Source of the DNA: Ferrovibrio sp. MS7 | Lineage (GTDB): Bacteria > Pseudomonadota > Alphaproteobacteria > Ferrovibrionales > Ferrovibrionaceae | Assembly (NCBI RefSeq): GCF_038404985.1 | Contig: NZ_JBBKBA010000001.1 | Location: 2,694,001 to 2,758,000, forward strand | DNA: 64,000 nt | Direction of reading: 5' to 3' | In this document: positions 28,575 through 36,907 of the stretch, in pieces | How the letters are laid out: each line of letters starts with the position of its first letter | How positions within the stretch are numbered: the stretch's first letter is position 1 | The notes under the pieces: model-generated | Told to the model about the DNA's origin: nothing | The model's input: only the letters and a program-made list of their open reading frames with translations | Databases searched by the model: none | Translations under genes and position numbers: made by a program

Positions 28575-30236
28575 ATGGCAGCCACCAAGGCCGATGACGG
28601 CCTGTATTTTCTCCCCCTGGGCGGCGCCAACGAGATCGGGATGAATCTCAATCTCTATGGCTACCGCGACCAGTGGCTGATGGTGGATCTCGGCACCAGC
28701 TTCGCCGACGACACCGCGCCGGGCGTCGACATGATCGTGCCCGATGTCACCTGGATCGCCGAACGCAAGGACAAGCTGCTCGGCTTGGTGCTGACCCATG
28801 CCCATGAGGACCATCTCGGCGCCATCAGCCATTGCTGGCATGAACTCGGCTGTCCGATCTGGGCCACCGGCTTCGCGGCCTCGGTGCTGCGGCGCAAGCT
28901 GGAGGAGAAGGGCATCGAGGAACTGGTGCCGATCACCATCTACCAGCCGGGCGAGGTGATCCAACTCGGGCCGTTCCGCATCACGCCCATAGGCATCACC
29001 CATTCGACACCGGAAAGCCAGGCACTTGCCATCGAGACGCCGCAGGGCACCATCCTGCATACCGGCGACTGGAAGCTCGATCCCGACCCAGTGCTGGGGC
29101 CGGCCACCGACCGCGCGGCGATCCAGCGCTTCGGCGACCAGGGCGTGCTGGCCATGGTCTGCGACAGCACCAATGTGTTCAGCCGCGGCCGCTCCGGTTC
29201 GGAAGGCGAGGTGCGCGACAGCCTGCTGAAGCTGCTGGCCGGGCGCGAGGGCCGCATCGCCGTCACCACCTTCGCCTCCAATCTGGCGCGGCTGGAGACG
29301 CTCTATGACGTCGCGAAGCGGATCGGCCGCTCGGTCTGCCTGATTGGCCGCTCGCTGCACCGCTTCACGGCGGCGGCGCATGAGAATGGCTATCTGCGCG
29401 AGGTGCCGCATCTGGTGGACGAGCGCGAGGCCGGCTACCTGCCGCGCGACAAGGTGATGTATGTCTGCACCGGCTGCCAGGGCGAAGTGCGCGGCGCCAT
29501 GGCGCGCATCGCCTTCGACCAGCATCCGCATGTGGCATTGAGCCCCGGCGACCTGGCGCTGTTTTCCTCCAAGATCATTCCCGGCAACGAACGCACGCTC
29601 TACCGGCTGCATAACGAACTGGTGCTACGCGGCATCGAGGTGATCACCGAGAAGGATGCCTTCGTGCATGTCTCCGGCCATCCCTCGCGCGATGAACTGG
29701 CGGAGATGTATGCCCTGGCCCGGCCGCAGATCGCCATCCCGGTGCATGGCGAACCGCGCCATCTGGTGGAGCATGCCCGCTTCGCCCAGAGCCTGCAGGT
29801 GCCGCATGGCATCGTGCCGCGCAACGGCGACCTGATCCGCATTGCGCCGAATGGGCCGGAAATGGTGGAGGAGGTGCCGGCCGGGCGCCTGGCCATCGAC
29901 GGCGACGACCTGATCCCGCTGCAGGGCGGCACGCTGCAGGCCCGCCGCAAGCTCAGCTTCAACGGTACCGCCCTGGTATCCCTGGCGGTGGACGAGAAGG
30001 GCTACCTGGAGGCCGATCCGATGGTAACCCTGTCCGGCGTGGTCAACGGCGATGCCGCGGAGCTGGCCGAGACGATTGCCGAGCAGATCGGCAACGCGGT
30101 GGACAAATTGTCGCGGCGCCAGCGTTCGGATGCCGATCTGGAGGAAACCGCGATAAAGGTGTTGCGCCGGGCGTTGAAGCCGGTGACGGAGCGGAAACCG
30201 CTCTGCCAGGTGCATATCATCCGCTTGTCAGATTGA
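28575..30236 (+). CDS. rnj: Ribonuclease J
   Basis: A 553-residue RNA-degrading enzyme with 5'-to-3' exonuclease and endonuclease activity in studied members. The metallo-beta-lactamase motif is THAHEDHLGAI at about residues 75-85, and further metal-site parts are HTGDWKLDPDP, SGHPSRDEL and PVHGEPRHL. A beta-CASP insertion (VCDSTNVFSRGRSGSE, SLHRFTAAA) and a C-terminal domain follow. RNase J is found in alphaproteobacteria, where it works beside RNase E in rRNA and mRNA processing. It follows coaX by two bases and sits well inside the same transcription unit. Confidence 0.95.
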   Translation: MAATKADDGLYFLPLGGANEIGMNLNLYGYRDQWLMVDLGTSFADDTAPGVDMIVPDVTWIAERKDKLLGLVLTHAHEDHLGAISHCWHELGCPIWATGFAASVLRRKLEEKGIEELVPITIYQPGEVIQLGPFRITPIGITHSTPESQALAIETPQGTILHTGDWKLDPDPVLGPATDRAAIQRFGDQGVLAMVCDSTNVFSRGRSGSEGEVRDSLLKLLAGREGRIAVTTFASNLARLETLYDVAKRIGRSVCLIGRSLHRFTAAAHENGYLREVPHLVDEREAGYLPRDKVMYVCTGCQGEVRGAMARIAFDQHPHVALSPGDLALFSSKIIPGNERTLYRLHNELVLRGIEVITEKDAFVHVSGHPSRDELAEMYALARPQIAIPVHGEPRHLVEHARFAQSLQVPHGIVPRNGDLIRIAPNGPEMVEEVPAGRLAIDGDDLIPLQGGTLQARRKLSFNGTALVSLAVDEKGYLEADPMVTLSGVVNGDAAELAETIAEQIGNAVDKLSRRQRSDADLEETAIKVLRRALKPVTERKPLCQVHIIRLSD

Positions 30237-30282
30237 GCCGCCGACCCGATATTAAGCCTGTAAGACTTTCAAGGAGCCCCCC

Positions 30283-30687
30283 ATGATCGGACGCCTGAAC
30301 CACGTTGCCATTGCCGTGCCGGACCTTGCCGCAGCCTCGGCCACCTACCGCGACACGCTCGGCGCCAAGGTCTCGGATGCGCTGGCGCAGCCCGATCATG
30401 GCGTGACCGTGGTGTTCGTCGAGCTCGACAACACCAAGATCGAATTGCTGCATCCGCTGGGCGAGGGCTCGCCGATCGCCAACTTCCTGGCCAAGAACAC
30501 CTCGGGCGGCATCCACCATGTCTGCTACGAAGTAACCGACATCTATGCCGCCCGCGACAAGCTGAAGGCGGAGGGCGCCCGCGTGCTCGGCAGCGACGAG
30601 CCGAAGATCGGCGCCCATGGCAAGCCGGTGCTGTTCCTGCATCCGAAAGATTTCCTCGGCACCCTGGTGGAGCTGGAGCAGGTCTGA
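30283..30687 (+). CDS. mce: Methylmalonyl-CoA epimerase
   Basis: A 134-residue VOC-fold enzyme that interconverts the R and S forms of methylmalonyl-CoA in propionate breakdown. Two paired beta-alpha-beta units are seen: LNHVAIAVPDLAAASATYRD at the start and GIHHVCYEVTDIYAARDKL in the second half. Likely metal ligands are H7, a histidine of GGIHHVC and the glutamate of GTLVELEQV; the fourth ligand is less sure. An AAGGAG site precedes the ATG. Genes for methylmalonyl-CoA mutase and propionyl-CoA carboxylase are not in the window, though biotin ligase upstream would serve the latter. Confidence 0.92.
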   Translation: MIGRLNHVAIAVPDLAAASATYRDTLGAKVSDALAQPDHGVTVVFVELDNTKIELLHPLGEGSPIANFLAKNTSGGIHHVCYEVTDIYAARDKLKAEGARVLGSDEPKIGAHGKPVLFLHPKDFLGTLVELEQV

Positions 30688-30704
30688 GGACCGGCTTTCA
30701 AGTC

Positions 30705-30968
30705 ATGACCTGGTTCAACGCCATCGTTGCTTTCGCCTGCATCTTCATGCTGACCCTGTTCTGCGTGCTGCCGATTGGCGTGCGCACCTCGGAGGAGGCC
30801 GGCGAGCAGATGCTGCCCGGCCAGGCCAGTTCAGCGCCGACCAATCCGCGCATGGGCTTCAAGCTGCTGCTTACCTTCCTGATCAGCTTAGGGGTTTTCG
30901 CCGCTTTCTATGCGGTGGGCTATTTCGGCCTGATCGATACCCACGCGCTGCTCGGGCGCGGGGAGTAA
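30705..30968 (+). CDS. DUF1467 small membrane protein
   Basis: An 87-residue protein with two membrane helices (AIVAFACIFMLTLFCVLPIG and LLLTFLISLGVFAAFYAVGY) joined by a short polar loop with EEAGEQMLPGQASSAP. This is the DUF1467 pattern, often next to mce in alphaproteobacteria. Function is not known. It is the last gene of the long nuo-to-mce run, since a palindromic element and AT-rich gap follow. Confidence 0.85.
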   Translation: MTWFNAIVAFACIFMLTLFCVLPIGVRTSEEAGEQMLPGQASSAPTNPRMGFKLLLTFLISLGVFAAFYAVGYFGLIDTHALLGRGE

Positions 30969-30988
30969 TCTGTTCTACTGAAACCATT

Positions 30989-31060
30989 GTCATGCCCGGG
31001 CCTGCCCCGGGCATCTCACGACACGCGGCCTGAGATGCGCGGCTCAAGGCCGCGCATGAC
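30989..31060. repeat. Cloverleaf-like intergenic palindromic element, copy B
   Basis: A 72-bp element: ends GTC/GAC, hairpin 1 (ATGCCCGGG / CCCGGGCAT, loop of 5), a central stem CTCA / TGAG around 12 bases, and hairpin 2 (ATGCGCGGC / GCCGCGCAT, loop of 5). The topology matches copy A at 8158-8244 while most arm bases differ, so the fold is what is kept. It may end the nuo-mce transcript. Confidence 0.75.
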
Positions 31061-31077
31061 GCTTTCTAGGAGTAGGG

Positions 31078-31110
31078 GTCATGCTCCGGCTTGGCCGGGG
31101 ATGCACGCGT
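31078..31110. repeat. Degenerate half copy of the palindromic element
   Basis: Starts GTCATGCTCCGG and goes on through CCGGGGATGCACGCG, resembling hairpin 1 plus the CCACGCG junction of copy A. The second hairpin is absent and the first pairs imperfectly, as if decayed. Confidence 0.5.
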
Positions 31111-31205
31111 TTCATTTTTCCCGGACTTCAGTGCATAACTGCCTAGTTACTAGGCATAATAAAACAAAAAATTTTGTGAAATAGGCATAAAAATAAGGAG
31201 CAAGG

Positions 31206-31355
31206 ATGAAACCCTGCTCCGTTTCCCGTCTCGCACGGGTAAGTTTAAGCCTCCCCAGACTTGGGCCGCCTGTTTCCAAGCGGTTGCGATACTTTTATAG
31301 CCAAAAGAACGAGCCGTGTCACCGGGTATTTTCACAAAATCTAACAAAATGTTAA
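31206..31355 (+). CDS. Doubtful 49-codon open frame
   Basis: The frame runs ATG to TAA and has AAGGAG just upstream at a fair distance. The product would be basic (starts MKPCSVSRLARVSL, ends QNLTKC) with no signal peptide or family that I can name. The predicted promoter of the next gene lies inside it. Codon use is unlike the neighbours. I list it because of its ribosome site, but chance is a serious alternative. Confidence 0.2.
   Translation: MKPCSVSRLARVSLSLPRLGPPVSKRLRYFYSQKNEPCHRVFSQNLTKC
31273..31301 (+). promoter_or_regulatory. Possible promoter of the secreted-protein gene
   Basis: TTTCCA (31273-31278), 17 bases, then TATAGC (31296-31301), each matching four of six consensus bases. 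It would give a leader of about 70 bases. Confidence 0.35.
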
Positions 31356-31378
31356 GCGAGCCCGGCTAAGCTATTGGA

Positions 31379-31891
31379 ATGTTGCGCAAGGGACTTTTGC
31401 ATATTCTCGCGGCAGCACTGCTCACGGGTCAGGCAATGGCTCAACAGCCGGCGCAGAAGCCCGCGACTCGCTCCACTACCGCAGATACCAAAGCCGAATC
31501 GTCACCCTTGCCGACAGTGGTGGCGCTGGACACCGAATCCTGCCGCAAACTCGTGGCACGGCAGCCGAAAGCCGTGCCCGGTGCGGATTATGTGCCGGGT
31601 GTGGACGTGCGGGGCCGTGCCGTGGCGCCGGCGGATCTGCCGCAAGGCAAGACTGGCGCCAGCATTCTGGATCCGCGCCTCGGCATCTCGCTGAAATTCA
31701 CGCTGGCCGAACTGCTCGGCAGCCGCGCGCCGGCATTGGCGCGGCAGGCGGAAGTGACCGTGGGCAAGCTCGAACTCGATCCCGCCACGGGCAAGCTGAA
31801 TTTCCAGAACCAGCCGGTGGAGAAGCCGGCGGAAGATGCCGTGCTGGCAGCCTGCCGCGAGCATCTGGCGAAGCTGCCATCCCGGCGTTGA
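31379..31891 (+). CDS. Secreted protein of unknown function
   Basis: A 170-residue protein with a clear Sec signal peptide (MLRKGLLHILAAALLTGQAMAQ, cleavage expected after AMA near residue 21). A low-complexity stretch rich in Q, P, A and T follows, then a mature domain of about 120 residues. That domain has two cysteines, in TESCRKLVARQP and AACREHLAK, that could form a disulfide. Other features are VPGVDVRGRAVAPADLPQGK and ISLKFTLAELL. The family is not one I can name. It probably lies in the periplasm. The ribosome site is weak. It stands alone, about 120 bp before proS. Confidence 0.7.
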   Translation: MLRKGLLHILAAALLTGQAMAQQPAQKPATRSTTADTKAESSPLPTVVALDTESCRKLVARQPKAVPGADYVPGVDVRGRAVAPADLPQGKTGASILDPRLGISLKFTLAELLGSRAPALARQAEVTVGKLELDPATGKLNFQNQPVEKPAEDAVLAACREHLAKLPSRR

Positions 31892-31972
31892 ATTCGGCGT
31901 GAAGCCCCGGTGTGATCCTGGCCGGGTGCGCCCTTGCGGGGGCGGGGGCCGCGCCTTAAAAACGCCCTAGTG

Positions 31973-32002
31973 TCGCATCATCAAGTGTCTCGCATCATCA
32001 AG
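31973..32002 (+). repeat. Tandem 13-bp repeat before proS
   Basis: TCGCATCATCAAG occurs at 31973-31985 and again at 31990-32002, with TGTC between. The second copy runs straight into the ribosome site AAGGAAG, and a GCATCATG echo covers the start codon itself. Confidence 0.6.
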
Positions 32003-32010
32003 GAAGCATC

Positions 32011-33336
32011 ATGCGCCTGAGCCGCTTTTTCCTGCCCGTGCTGAAGGAGAACCCCTCCGAGGCGCAGATCGTCAGCCATCGCCTGATGCTGCGTGCCGGC
32101 ATGGTGCGCCAGAACGCTGCCGGCATCTATTCCTGGCTGCCGCTGGGCCATCGCGTGCTGAAGCGGATCGAACAGATCGTGCGCGAGGAACAGGATGCCG
32201 CCGGCGCCCAGGAAATGCTGATGCCGACCATCCAGTCGGCTGAGCTGTGGCAGAAGAGTGGCCGTTACGATGATTACGGCAAGGAGATGCTGCGCATCAC
32301 CGACCGCCACGAGCGCCCCTTGCTCTACGGCCCGACCAACGAGGAAATGCTCACCGACATCGTGCGTGGCGACATCAAGAGCTACCGCGAGATGCCGAAG
32401 ATCATCTACCACATCCAGTGGAAATTCCGCGACGAGGTGCGCCCGCGCTTCGGTGTCATGCGCGGCCGTGAATTCCTGATGAAGGATGCCTATTCCTTCG
32501 ATCTCGACCAGGCCGGCGCGCGCCGCGCCTATAACCGCATGTTCGTTGCCTACCTGCGCACCTTCGCCCGCCTGGGCTTGCGCGCTATCCCGATGCAGGC
32601 CGATACCGGCCCGATCGGCGGCGACTTGAGCCACGAATTCATCATCCTGGCCGAGACCGGCGAGAGCGCCGTGTTCTGCGACAAGGCATTGGTGGAGCGC
32701 GATGTGCTAGGCCAGGGCGTGGATTACGAGGCCGATCTGCAGCCCATCGTCGATAGCTGGACCGCGCCCTATGCGGCCACCGAGGAAAAACATGATGCTG
32801 CCCGCTTCGAGGCGCTGCCGCAGGAGCGCCAGCTTGCCGCGCGTGGCATCGAGGTCGGCCATATCTTCTATTTCGGCACCAAGTATTCCAAGCCGATGGG
32901 CGCGGTGGTGCAGGGGCCGGGCGGCGAGCCGATCACGCTGGAGATGGGCTCCTACGGCATTGGCGTGTCGCGCCTGGTCGGTGCCATCATCGAGGCCAGC
33001 CATGACGAGGCCGGCATCATCTGGCCGATGAGCGTGGCGCCGTTCCATGTCGGCTTGATCAACCTGAAGGTCGATGACGCCGCCTGCGCTCAGGCCGCCA
33101 ACGACCTGCAGGCCAAGCTGGAAGCGGCTGGCCTCACCGTGCTGCATGACGACCGCGACGAACGCGCCGGCGCCAAGTTCGCCACCATGGACCTGATCGG
33201 CCTGCCCTGGCAGGTGACGGTCGGCCCGCGCGGCCTCAAGGCCGGCGTGGTGGAAGTGAAGAACCGCGCCAGCGGCGCCAAGGAGGAACTCTCCGTGGAT
33301 GCCGTCCTCGCCAAACTCGTTGCCGCGAAGGGATAG
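32011..33336 (+). CDS. proS: Prolyl-tRNA synthetase, short alphaproteobacterial form
   Basis: A 441-residue class II synthetase that charges tRNA-Pro. Motif 1 lies in [20 protein letters not shown], motif 2 in [20 protein letters not shown] and motif 3 in [20 protein letters not shown]. The C-terminal anticodon-binding domain includes [20 protein letters not shown]. The editing domain between motifs 2 and 3 in long forms is missing, as is normal for this alphaproteobacterial group. The ATG at 32011 has an AAGGAAG site. Six bases separate it from lolC, part of a conserved proS-lolC-lolD order. Confidence 0.97.
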   Translation: MRLSRFFLPVLKENPSEAQIVSHRLMLRAGMVRQNAAGIYSWLPLGHRVLKRIEQIVREEQDAAGAQEMLMPTIQSAELWQKSGRYDDYGKEMLRITDRHERPLLYGPTNEEMLTDIVRGDIKSYREMPKIIYHIQWKFRDEVRPRFGVMRGREFLMKDAYSFDLDQAGARRAYNRMFVAYLRTFARLGLRAIPMQADTGPIGGDLSHEFIILAETGESAVFCDKALVERDVLGQGVDYEADLQPIVDSWTAPYAATEEKHDAARFEALPQERQLAARGIEVGHIFYFGTKYSKPMGAVVQGPGGEPITLEMGSYGIGVSRLVGAIIEASHDEAGIIWPMSVAPFHVGLINLKVDDAACAQAANDLQAKLEAAGLTVLHDDRDERAGAKFATMDLIGLPWQVTVGPRGLKAGVVEVKNRASGAKEELSVDAVLAKLVAAKG

Positions 33337-33342
33337 GCATAC

Positions 33343-34593
33343 ATGCCGTTCGGCGCTTTCGAGTGGCTCCTGGCGTTGCGCTACCTGCGTGCTCGCCGCC
33401 AGGAGGGCTTCATTTCGGTGATCGCGGTGTTCAGCTTCCTCGGCATCATGCTGGGGGTGGCGACGCTGATCATCGTTATGAGCGTGATGAACGGCTTCCG
33501 CGCCGAACTGGTCGGCCGCATCCTTGGTCTCAACGGCCATATCATGATCCAGGCCGAACGCAGCGTGACGCTGGATGACTATGCCCGGGTGGCCGAGAAG
33601 GTCGGCGGCCTGGTGCATGTGATCCAGGCCAACCCGATGATCGAGGGCCAGGTGATGGCCACCGCCAACGGCCAGGCGTCCGGCGTTATGGTGCGCGGCA
33701 TCAAGCAGAGCGACCTGTCGCGCGAGACCAGCATCGCCAAGGGCATGCGCCAGGGCAGCCTGAAGGATTTCACCGGCGAGGATGCGGTGGTGATCGGCCA
33801 CCGCCTGGCGCGCAAGCTCGGCGTCACGGTCGGCGACAAGGTGACGCTGATCTCGCCGCAGATCACTGCCACGCCGTTCGGCACCGTGCCGCGTGGCCGC
33901 GCCTACCAGATTGCCGGCATCTTCGATGTCGGCATGTTCGAGTATGACTCAGGCTTCGTCTTCATGCCGTTCGAGGCCGCTCAGGTTTACTTCCGCCTCG
34001 GCGACACGGCGCATGCGGTGGAAGTCCGGCTCGATAACCCGGATCAGGCCCGCCGCATCGGCAACGAGATCATCCAGGCGCTCGGCCCTGGCTATCGCTA
34101 TTACGACTGGCAGCAGGCCAATGCGCATTTTGTCAGCGCCTTGCAGGTCGAACGCAACGTCATGTTCCTGATCCTGACGCTGATCATCGTGGTGGCGGCC
34201 TTCAACATCATTTCCAGCATGATCATGCTGGTGAAGGACAAGGGGCGCGACATCGCCATCCTGCGCACCATGGGCGCGGCGCGCGGCTCGATCCTGCGCG
34301 TCTTCGTCATCGCCGGTGCCAGCATCGGCGTGATCGGCACTTTCTTCGGCTTCCTGCTCGGCCTGGGCTTTGCCACCAATATCGAGCATATCCGCCAGTT
34401 CCTCCAAAGCCTCACCGGCTGGCAGCTTTTCCCCGCCGAAATCTATTATCTGTCACGTTTGCCGGCCAAGGTGGACTCGAACGAAGTCGTCTATGTCGTG
34501 CTGATGGGACTGGCCCTGTCTTTCCTTGCCACGCTCTATCCGAGCTGGCGGGCCGCCCGCCTCGATCCGGTGGAGGCGCTGCGTTATGAGTGA
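33343..34593 (+). CDS. lolC: Lipoprotein-releasing ABC transporter permease, LolC/LolE type
   Basis: A 416-residue inner-membrane protein that extracts outer-membrane lipoproteins and hands them to LolA. Four membrane helices fit the family: one near the N-terminus ([20 protein letters not shown]) and three after residue 270 ([60 protein letters not shown]), with a large periplasmic domain between. A single permease gene, not the LolC/LolE pair of E. coli, suggests a homodimer. The start of lolD overlaps its stop. Confidence 0.94.
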   Translation: MPFGAFEWLLALRYLRARRQEGFISVIAVFSFLGIMLGVATLIIVMSVMNGFRAELVGRILGLNGHIMIQAERSVTLDDYARVAEKVGGLVHVIQANPMIEGQVMATANGQASGVMVRGIKQSDLSRETSIAKGMRQGSLKDFTGEDAVVIGHRLARKLGVTVGDKVTLISPQITATPFGTVPRGRAYQIAGIFDVGMFEYDSGFVFMPFEAAQVYFRLGDTAHAVEVRLDNPDQARRIGNEIIQALGPGYRYYDWQQANAHFVSALQVERNVMFLILTLIIVVAAFNIISSMIMLVKDKGRDIAILRTMGAARGSILRVFVIAGASIGVIGTFFGFLLGLGFATNIEHIRQFLQSLTGWQLFPAEIYYLSRLPAKVDSNEVVYVVLMGLALSFLATLYPSWRAARLDPVEALRYE

Positions 34594-35263
34594 TGCGCTG
34601 CGGTTGGAGAATGTCATCCGCACCTTTCGCCAGGCCGGTGAGGAATTGCAGATTCTGCGCGGTGTCGACCTGGCGGTGAAGTCCGGCGAGATCGTGGCTT
34701 TGCTCGGGCCGTCCGGCTCGGGCAAGTCCACCCTGCTGCATACCGCCGGCCTGCTGGAAGCCGCCGATGGCGGTCGCGTAGTTGTTGGTGGCGAGGATTG
34801 CAGCCAGCTTGGCGACCATGGCCGCACGCTGATCCGCCGCCGCCGCATCGGCTTTGTCTACCAATACCACCATCTGCTGCCGGAATTCTCCGCTGTCGAG
34901 AATGCCGCCATGCCGCTGATGATCCAGGGGATCGCTCGCGGCAAGGCCAAGGCCGAAGCCACCCGCGTATTGGAGGGCCTGGGGCTTGGCCACCGCCTGA
35001 CGCATCGGCCGGCGCGTCTCTCCGGTGGCGAGCAGCAGCGCGTGGCGATTGCCCGCGCGGTGATCGCCAAGCCGCAATTGCTGCTGGCCGACGAGCCGAC
35101 CGGCAACCTGGATGAGCGCACGGCGGAAGCCGCTTTCCAGGCCCTGCTGGCACTGGTGCGCGAGACCGGCATCGGTGCCCTGATCGCTACCCATAACCTG
35201 GCCCTGGCGCAGCGCATGGACCGTATCGTCACGCTGCATGAAGGCCGATTGCACGCGGCATGA
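34586..35263 (+). CDS. lolD: Lipoprotein-releasing ABC transporter ATPase
   Basis: A 225-residue ATPase that powers lipoprotein release. Walker A is GPSGSGKST, the Q-loop is in [15 protein letters not shown], the signature is [14 protein letters not shown], Walker B is LLLADEPTG and the switch histidine is in LIATHN. The ATG at 34586 overlaps the lolC stop; a longer frame would start inside lolC. The stop overlaps the next gene's start by 4 bases. In many alphaproteobacteria dnaE follows directly, but here about 5.5 kb intervene. Confidence 0.96.
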   Translation: MSDALRLENVIRTFRQAGEELQILRGVDLAVKSGEIVALLGPSGSGKSTLLHTAGLLEAADGGRVVVGGEDCSQLGDHGRTLIRRRRIGFVYQYHHLLPEFSAVENAAMPLMIQGIARGKAKAEATRVLEGLGLGHRLTHRPARLSGGEQQRVAIARAVIAKPQLLLADEPTGNLDERTAEAAFQALLALVRETGIGALIATHNLALAQRMDRIVTLHEGRLHAA

Positions 35264-36357
35264 GTATCCCGCCCGAACCGGTGCCGCCCGCCGAAGCAGC
35301 CAGCCGGGTTTCCTACGACGATGACCTTGCCCTGCGCCTCAGTGGCGACAGCAGCTTCCGGGCGGTCCTGTTCTGCCTGCTGATCCTCGGCCTCAATATC
35401 CTCGACCGTTTCATCGATCCGGTGCATGCCAATGATGCGCTGCTGTGGCGTTCGGTTGTCGCTGCCGCCATCCTGCTGGTGCAGGGCATATGGGTGGTGT
35501 CGAAGCAGAAAAGCTACACGCTCTACCGCCGCCTGGTGCTCACCCATACCATTACCGTGCCGACAGGCCTGACGCTGGCGGTGGCGCAGCTTGATATGGG
35601 TCTGGTCTATGGCCTGGCGAATTTCATCTTCATCTACATCTGGATTCCCAGCGTGCTGCCGAGCCGGCGCGACGCACTGCTTGGTGGCCTGTTTTCCGGC
35701 ACGGCAATCATCGCCATTTCCTGGTTGCATGGCGAACATGGTCTGGCGCTGGCCAATATCATCTGCCTGGTCGGGCTTGGCACCGTGCTGTCGATGCTCA
35801 CCGCCACCAAATTCGAGGCGTCGCTGCGCCGCGCCTGGGATCAGGAGCAGTTAGCCGCCCAGGAAGCCCGCACCGACATGCTGACCGGCAGCAGCAACCG
35901 CCGTCATTTCGAGGAAGTGGCGCTTGCGGAATGGGGCCGTTGCAAACGCTATGGCCGCGATGCCGCCCTGCTACTGTTCGATCTTGATCATTTCAAGCGC
36001 GTCAATGACCAGTATGGCCATGGCATCGGCGACCGCGTGCTGCGCCGGGTGGTGGCACTCTGCCGCGACGAGATCCGCGATATCGACACGCTCGCCCGTA
36101 TTGGTGGCGAGGAATTCGCCCTGCTGCTGCCGGAAACCGATGCCGGCCAGGCAGCAATACTGGCCGAGCGCCTGCGCCAGCGCCTGAGGGACGAACGGAT
36201 CGATACCGGCAAGGGGGCGATCAGCGTTACCGCCAGTTTTGGTATCGCGCCGCTGCTGAACGGCGACGAGGAATGGCGCCAGGCGCTGCGCCGGGCCGAT
36301 GCCGCGCTCTATCGCGCCAAGGCCGGCGGGCGGAACCGCGTCGAGCGGGCGGGCTAG
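35260..36357 (+). CDS. Membrane diguanylate cyclase (GGDEF domain)
   Basis: A 365-residue enzyme that makes the second messenger c-di-GMP. The N-terminal half (about 25-190) has around five or six membrane helices, including [17 protein letters not shown] and [17 protein letters not shown], and may act as a sensor. The GGDEF domain begins at [16 protein letters not shown]. The active site is GGEEF (282-286), so it should be active, and the product-inhibition site RDID (273-276) is at the right five-residue spacing. No EAL domain. The start overlaps the lolD stop by 4 bases, so its translation is probably tied to lolD. The signal it senses is unknown. Confidence 0.92.
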   Translation: MSIPPEPVPPAEAASRVSYDDDLALRLSGDSSFRAVLFCLLILGLNILDRFIDPVHANDALLWRSVVAAAILLVQGIWVVSKQKSYTLYRRLVLTHTITVPTGLTLAVAQLDMGLVYGLANFIFIYIWIPSVLPSRRDALLGGLFSGTAIIAISWLHGEHGLALANIICLVGLGTVLSMLTATKFEASLRRAWDQEQLAAQEARTDMLTGSSNRRHFEEVALAEWGRCKRYGRDAALLLFDLDHFKRVNDQYGHGIGDRVLRRVVALCRDEIRDIDTLARIGGEEFALLLPETDAGQAAILAERLRQRLRDERIDTGKGAISVTASFGIAPLLNGDEEWRQALRRADAALYRAKAGGRNRVERAG

Positions 36358-36442
36358 ATCACCCACCGCATTTTGGCGTGATCGTTCAAGACCGGGCAGG
36401 CTGCCACCGGCATGTTCAAGCCTCCACCACAGGGAGGCGGTC

Positions 36443-36907
36443 ATGCAACTCAGCATCAACGGACAACAGGTCACGCTGCCGGACGAGCTTGCCGGGGAAC
36501 CTTTGCTCTGGTTGTTGCGGGAGGATCTGGGTCTTACCGGCACCAAGTTCGGCTGCGGCGTCGGGCTCTGCGGTGCCTGCACCCTGCATGTCGATGGCGT
36601 CGCCACCCGCGCCTGCCAGGTGACAGCATTGGACGTCGCCGGGCAGGCGATTGTCACCATCGAAGGCTTGGGCGGCCCAGATGCACTGCACCCGGTGCAG
36701 CAGGCCTGGATCGCCGAGCGGGTACCACAATGCGGCTATTGCCAGGCCGGGCAGATCATGGCCGCCGCCGCCTTGCTCAGCACCAATCCAACCCAGGACG
36801 ATGCTGCCATAGACGCGGCGATGAGCGGCAATCTCTGCCGCTGCGGCACCTATTGCCGCATCCGCCGCGCCATTCATCGCGCCGCAGGTAAGGGGGCCGG
36901 GCAATGA
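36443..36907 (+). CDS. Isoquinoline 1-oxidoreductase-type alpha subunit (2Fe-2S)
   Basis: A 154-residue small subunit of a molybdenum hydroxylase. It carries two 2Fe-2S clusters that pass electrons from the molybdenum site. The plant-type cluster uses C38, C43, C46 and C58 ([16 protein letters not shown]). The second uses C97, C100, C132 and C134 ([10 protein letters not shown] and NLCRCGTYC). The ATG at 36443 has GGGAGG upstream; a longer frame overlaps the cyclase gene. The large subunit follows with a 4-base overlap. Actual substrate is unknown: the family covers isoquinoline, aldehydes, nicotinate and other N-heterocycles. Confidence 0.9.
   Translation: MQLSINGQQVTLPDELAGEPLLWLLREDLGLTGTKFGCGVGLCGACTLHVDGVATRACQVTALDVAGQAIVTIEGLGGPDALHPVQQAWIAERVPQCGYCQAGQIMAAAALLSTNPTQDDAAIDAAMSGNLCRCGTYCRIRRAIHRAAGKGAGQ

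Larger units (their letters stand above)
30969..31378. other. 410-bp intergenic region with repeats and an AT-rich patch
   Basis: Holds a full palindromic element (30989-31060) and a half copy (31078-31110). From about 31125 to 31200 the DNA is strikingly AT-rich, with the inverted repeat GCCTAG-TTA-CTAGGC (31141-31155) and ACAAAA-AA-TTTTGT nearby. A 49-codon frame (31206-31355) has a good AAGGAG site but a polar, odd composition and no known relatives that I recognise; I do not call it a gene with confidence. The likely promoter of the next gene lies at 31273-31301. Confidence 0.55.

Noticed and set aside
31078-31110. A rho-independent terminator
   Set aside because: The stem is imperfect and not followed directly by T residues; it fits better as a decayed repeat copy.
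31150-31347. A 65-codon minus-strand frame in the AT-rich gap
   Set aside because: TTG start with no ribosome site, and it overlaps the predicted promoter of the next gene; composition does not look like a protein.
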